This document shows, in pieces, positions 3,913 through 6,008 of a stretch of 6,008 bases of DNA. The stretch is from Legionellaceae bacterium (GTDB lineage: Bacteria; Pseudomonadota; Gammaproteobacteria; Legionellales; Legionellaceae): the NCBI GenBank assembly GCA_947470005.1, contig CANISA010000102.1:1-6008 (forward strand), written 5' to 3'. Within the stretch, counting starts at the first letter, position 1. The number at the start of each line of letters is the position of its first letter. The notes below the pieces were generated by a model that did not search any database, had not been told where the DNA came from, and saw only the letters and a program-made list of their open reading frames with translations. The translations under genes were made by a program, and so were the position numbers.

Positions 3913-6008
3913 ATGGTTTATTCCGCCAAAGAAGTGACGCCGGTTAGTATTGAGGACGAGCTTAAGCAGTCCTACCTTGATTATGCGATGAGTGTTATTG
4001 TCGGGCGTGCGCTGCCTGATGTACGGGATGGTTTGAAGCCTGTGCATCGACGGGTGCTGTTTGCGATGAGCGAATTGGGTAACGATTGGAATAAACCCCA
4101 CAAAAAATCGGCGCGTGTGGTCGGGGATGTGATTGGTAAATACCATCCGCATGGCGATACCGCGGTGTATGACACCATTGTTCGGATGGCGCAGCCGTTC
4201 TCGTTGCGTTACATGTTGGTGGATGGGCAAGGAAACTTCGGGTCGGTCGATGGCGATGCGCCAGCGGCGATGCGGTACACGGAAGTGCGTATGTCCAAGG
4301 TGGCACATGCCTTGCTTGCTGATCTTGAAAAAGAAACCGTCGATTTTGCTCCGAACTACGATGAAACTGAATTTGCACCGATTGTCTTGCCTGCGCGGAT
4401 CCCTAATTTATTAGTGAATGGGTCATCGGGTATTGCGGTTGGTATGGCCACGAATATTCCACCTCATAATTTGACAGAAATCATCGATGCGTGCGTGGCC
4501 TTGGTTGCTAATCCTGATTTGACTATTGATGATTTGTTAACCATTATTCCTGGCCCTGATTTTCCAACGGCGGCTATTATCAATGGTCGCGCGGGCATTA
4601 TTCAAGCGTACCGCACCGGTCGTGGTCGGTTGTTTATTCGTGCACGAACGGAAATAGAAACAGACAAGCAGACCGGTCGACAAGCCATCATCGTGACGGA
4701 GTTGCCTTATCAGGTGAACAAAGCACGCTTGGTTGAGCGGATTGCGGAGTTGGTGCGTGAGAAACGGATTGAAGGAATCTCTGGCCTGCGTGATGAGTCG
4801 GATAAAGACGGCATGCGCGTGGTGGTTGAGTTGAAGCGGGGTGAAGTCGCTGAAGTCTTGTTAAATAATTTATATATACACACTCAAATGCAGAATGTGT
4901 TTGGCATTAACATGGTTGCGTTGGTTGATGGTCAGCCCCGGACCTTGAATTTAAAAGAAATTTTAGTTTGCTTTATTCGCCATCGTCGCGAAGTGGTGAC
5001 ACGTCGTACGATATTTGAATTGAAAAAAGCGCGGCAACGTGCACACGTCTTGGAAGGTTTAGGTGTGGCTCTCGCGAACATTGATGAAATGATTGCGCTG
5101 ATTAAAAAATCACCAACACCAGCTGATGCGCGTGAGGGCTTGTTGGCTCGCTTCTGGCAGCCTGGGCTCGTGCGATCCATGCTCGAAAAAACGGGGACGG
5201 ACGCATGCCGGCCGGACGATCTGTCTGCTGATTTTGGATTGCTTCAGGAAGGGTATCGATTATCTCCCGCGCAAGCACAAGCCATCCTTGAGTTGCGACT
5301 GCACCGTTTAACCGGGCTGGAACAGGATAAAATTCTCCAAGAATTTGAACAATTACTCGGTGTAATTGGTGAATTATTAGCGATTCTGGCGTCGCCTGAT
5401 CGGTTGATGGAAGTCATTCGCGACGAGTTGCTTGAGATGAAGGCGCAGTTTGGTGATGCACGACGCACCGAAATCATGGCGTCACAGGAAGATTTAACCA
5501 TTGAAGATTTGATCACAGAAGAGTCTGTTGTGGTTACGCTATCGCATCAAGGGTATGTCAAATACCAACCTATTTCTGCCTATCAAGCGCAGCGACGTGG
5601 TGGCAAAGGCAAGTCGGCGACGCATGTCAAAGAAGAAGATTTTGTTGATAAGCTCATCATCGCCAGCACGCACGATACGCTGCTTTGTTTTTCAAATCAT
5701 GGCAAATTATATTGGCTTAAAGCGTATGAGCTGCCATTGGCGAGTCGTATTTCTCGCGGCAAGCCCATCGTCAATGTCCTGCCCCTGGCTGAGGGAGAGG
5801 CGATCCACGCCATGCTTCCCGTGCGCGATTATCAAACCGGTTTCTTTGTGTTTATGGCGACGAAACAAGGCGTTGTGAAAAAAGTGCCGTTGGAAGCCTT
5901 TAGTCGGCCACGGAGCAATGGCATTATTGCAATTGATCTTGATGAAGAGGACCGATTGGTTGGGGTTGATATCACGGACGGTAAAAAAGACATCATGTTG
6001 TTTTCTGA
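3913..6008 (+). CDS. gyrA: DNA gyrase subunit A, 5' part (698 codons, open at right edge)
   Basis: GyrA cuts and rejoins DNA in the GyrA2GyrB2 complex that introduces negative supercoils using ATP; it is cytosolic and nucleoid-associated. Numbering runs in register with E. coli: SYLDYAMSVIVGRALPDVRDGLKPVHRR (20-47), winged-helix segment KKSARVVGDVIGKYHPHGD, QRDR residues Thr83 (4159-4161) and Asp87, and catalytic Tyr122 (4276-4278) after Arg121 in AAMRYTE. The tower and coiled-coil C-gate follow, then the GyrA box QRRGGKG at 560-566 (5590-5610), needed for DNA wrapping, and the first beta-pinwheel blades. The frame is uninterrupted; full GyrA proteins are about 850-880 residues, so roughly the last fifth is missing. 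The N-terminus MVYSAKEVTPVSIEDEL aligns without gaps to E. coli, supporting this start. It appears to be transcribed separately from the pil genes, 304 bp away. Thr83 is the natural residue in several gammaproteobacteria. Confidence 0.98.
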   Translation, partial: MVYSAKEVTPVSIEDELKQSYLDYAMSVIVGRALPDVRDGLKPVHRRVLFAMSELGNDWNKPHKKSARVVGDVIGKYHPHGDTAVYDTIVRMAQPFSLRYMLVDGQGNFGSVDGDAPAAMRYTEVRMSKVAHALLADLEKETVDFAPNYDETEFAPIVLPARIPNLLVNGSSGIAVGMATNIPPHNLTEIIDACVALVANPDLTIDDLLTIIPGPDFPTAAIINGRAGIIQAYRTGRGRLFIRARTEIETDKQTGRQAIIVTELPYQVNKARLVERIAELVREKRIEGISGLRDESDKDGMRVVVELKRGEVAEVLLNNLYIHTQMQNVFGINMVALVDGQPRTLNLKEILVCFIRHRREVVTRRTIFELKKARQRAHVLEGLGVALANIDEMIALIKKSPTPADAREGLLARFWQPGLVRSMLEKTGTDACRPDDLSADFGLLQEGYRLSPAQAQAILELRLHRLTGLEQDKILQEFEQLLGVIGELLAILASPDRLMEVIRDELLEMKAQFGDARRTEIMASQEDLTIEDLITEESVVVTLSHQGYVKYQPISAYQAQRRGGKGKSATHVKEEDFVDKLIIASTHDTLLCFSNHGKLYWLKAYELPLASRISRGKPIVNVLPLAEGEAIHAMLPVRDYQTGFFVFMATKQGVVKKVPLEAFSRPRSNGIIAIDLDEEDRLVGVDITDGKKDIMLFS

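Noticed and set aside
4159..4161. Thr83 in the GyrA quinolone-resistance region as a resistance mutation
   Set aside because: Threonine at this site is wild type in several gammaproteobacteria such as Pseudomonas aeruginosa, and Asp87 is unchanged, so acquired resistance cannot be inferred.
3847..4378. Antisense reading frames over the 5' part of gyrA
   Set aside because: They are complementary-strand shadows of a clearly conserved GyrA frame with no similarity I recognise.
1..6008. CRISPR array, prophage, toxin-antitoxin or defence genes
   Set aside because: No regularly spaced repeats, integrase, phage or nuclease-type genes were seen; all sizeable frames are accounted for by core genes and minor pilins.

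Overview
This is a chromosomal, housekeeping-type stretch from a gammaproteobacterium. Two things point there. The left edge carries pgsA followed by tRNA-Gly(GCC), tRNA-Cys(GCA) and tRNA-Leu(UAA), the same order as pgsA-glyW-cysT-leuZ in Escherichia coli. GyrA also keeps E. coli residue numbering, with Tyr122 as catalytic residue and a GyrA box at 560-566. The HisC protein and its pairing with a pterin carbinolamine dehydratase look most like my recollection of Legionella-type (Legionellales) proteins, but I could not test this by database search. I see no prophage, CRISPR, toxin-antitoxin or defence genes.

Layout, left to right. (1) 1-224: the last 73 codons of pgsA (phospholipid synthesis). 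(2) 221-546: a tRNA operon whose near-consensus promoter overlaps the pgsA stop codon. A terminator-like hairpin sits between the Gly and Cys tRNAs. (3) 547-653: a short non-coding strip between converging units. (4) 654-2113, minus strand: hisC and phhB as a translationally coupled pair with a plausible promoter at 2141-2169. (5) 2183-3608, plus strand: three tightly overlapping type IV minor-prepilin genes of PilV, PilW and PilX type. The first is unusually short. The pilY1, pilE and fimT genes that often complete such clusters are absent here. (6) 3609-3912: a 304-bp non-coding region with a perfect 33-bp inverted repeat (77 bp in all) and an extra partial copy of its arm, resembling a miniature transposable element. 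(7) 3913-6008: gyrA, running off the right edge.

How the parts relate: PgsA, the tRNAs and GyrA are unrelated core functions placed side by side. HisC plus PhhB suggests aromatic amino acid metabolism (an aminotransferase with the recycling enzyme for the phenylalanine hydroxylase cofactor), although HisC could equally serve histidine synthesis. The three prepilins would be processed by a prepilin peptidase encoded elsewhere and would act together as a minor-pilin priming complex. The most unexpected element is the long palindrome between pilX and gyrA; no convincing new multi-gene system is visible.
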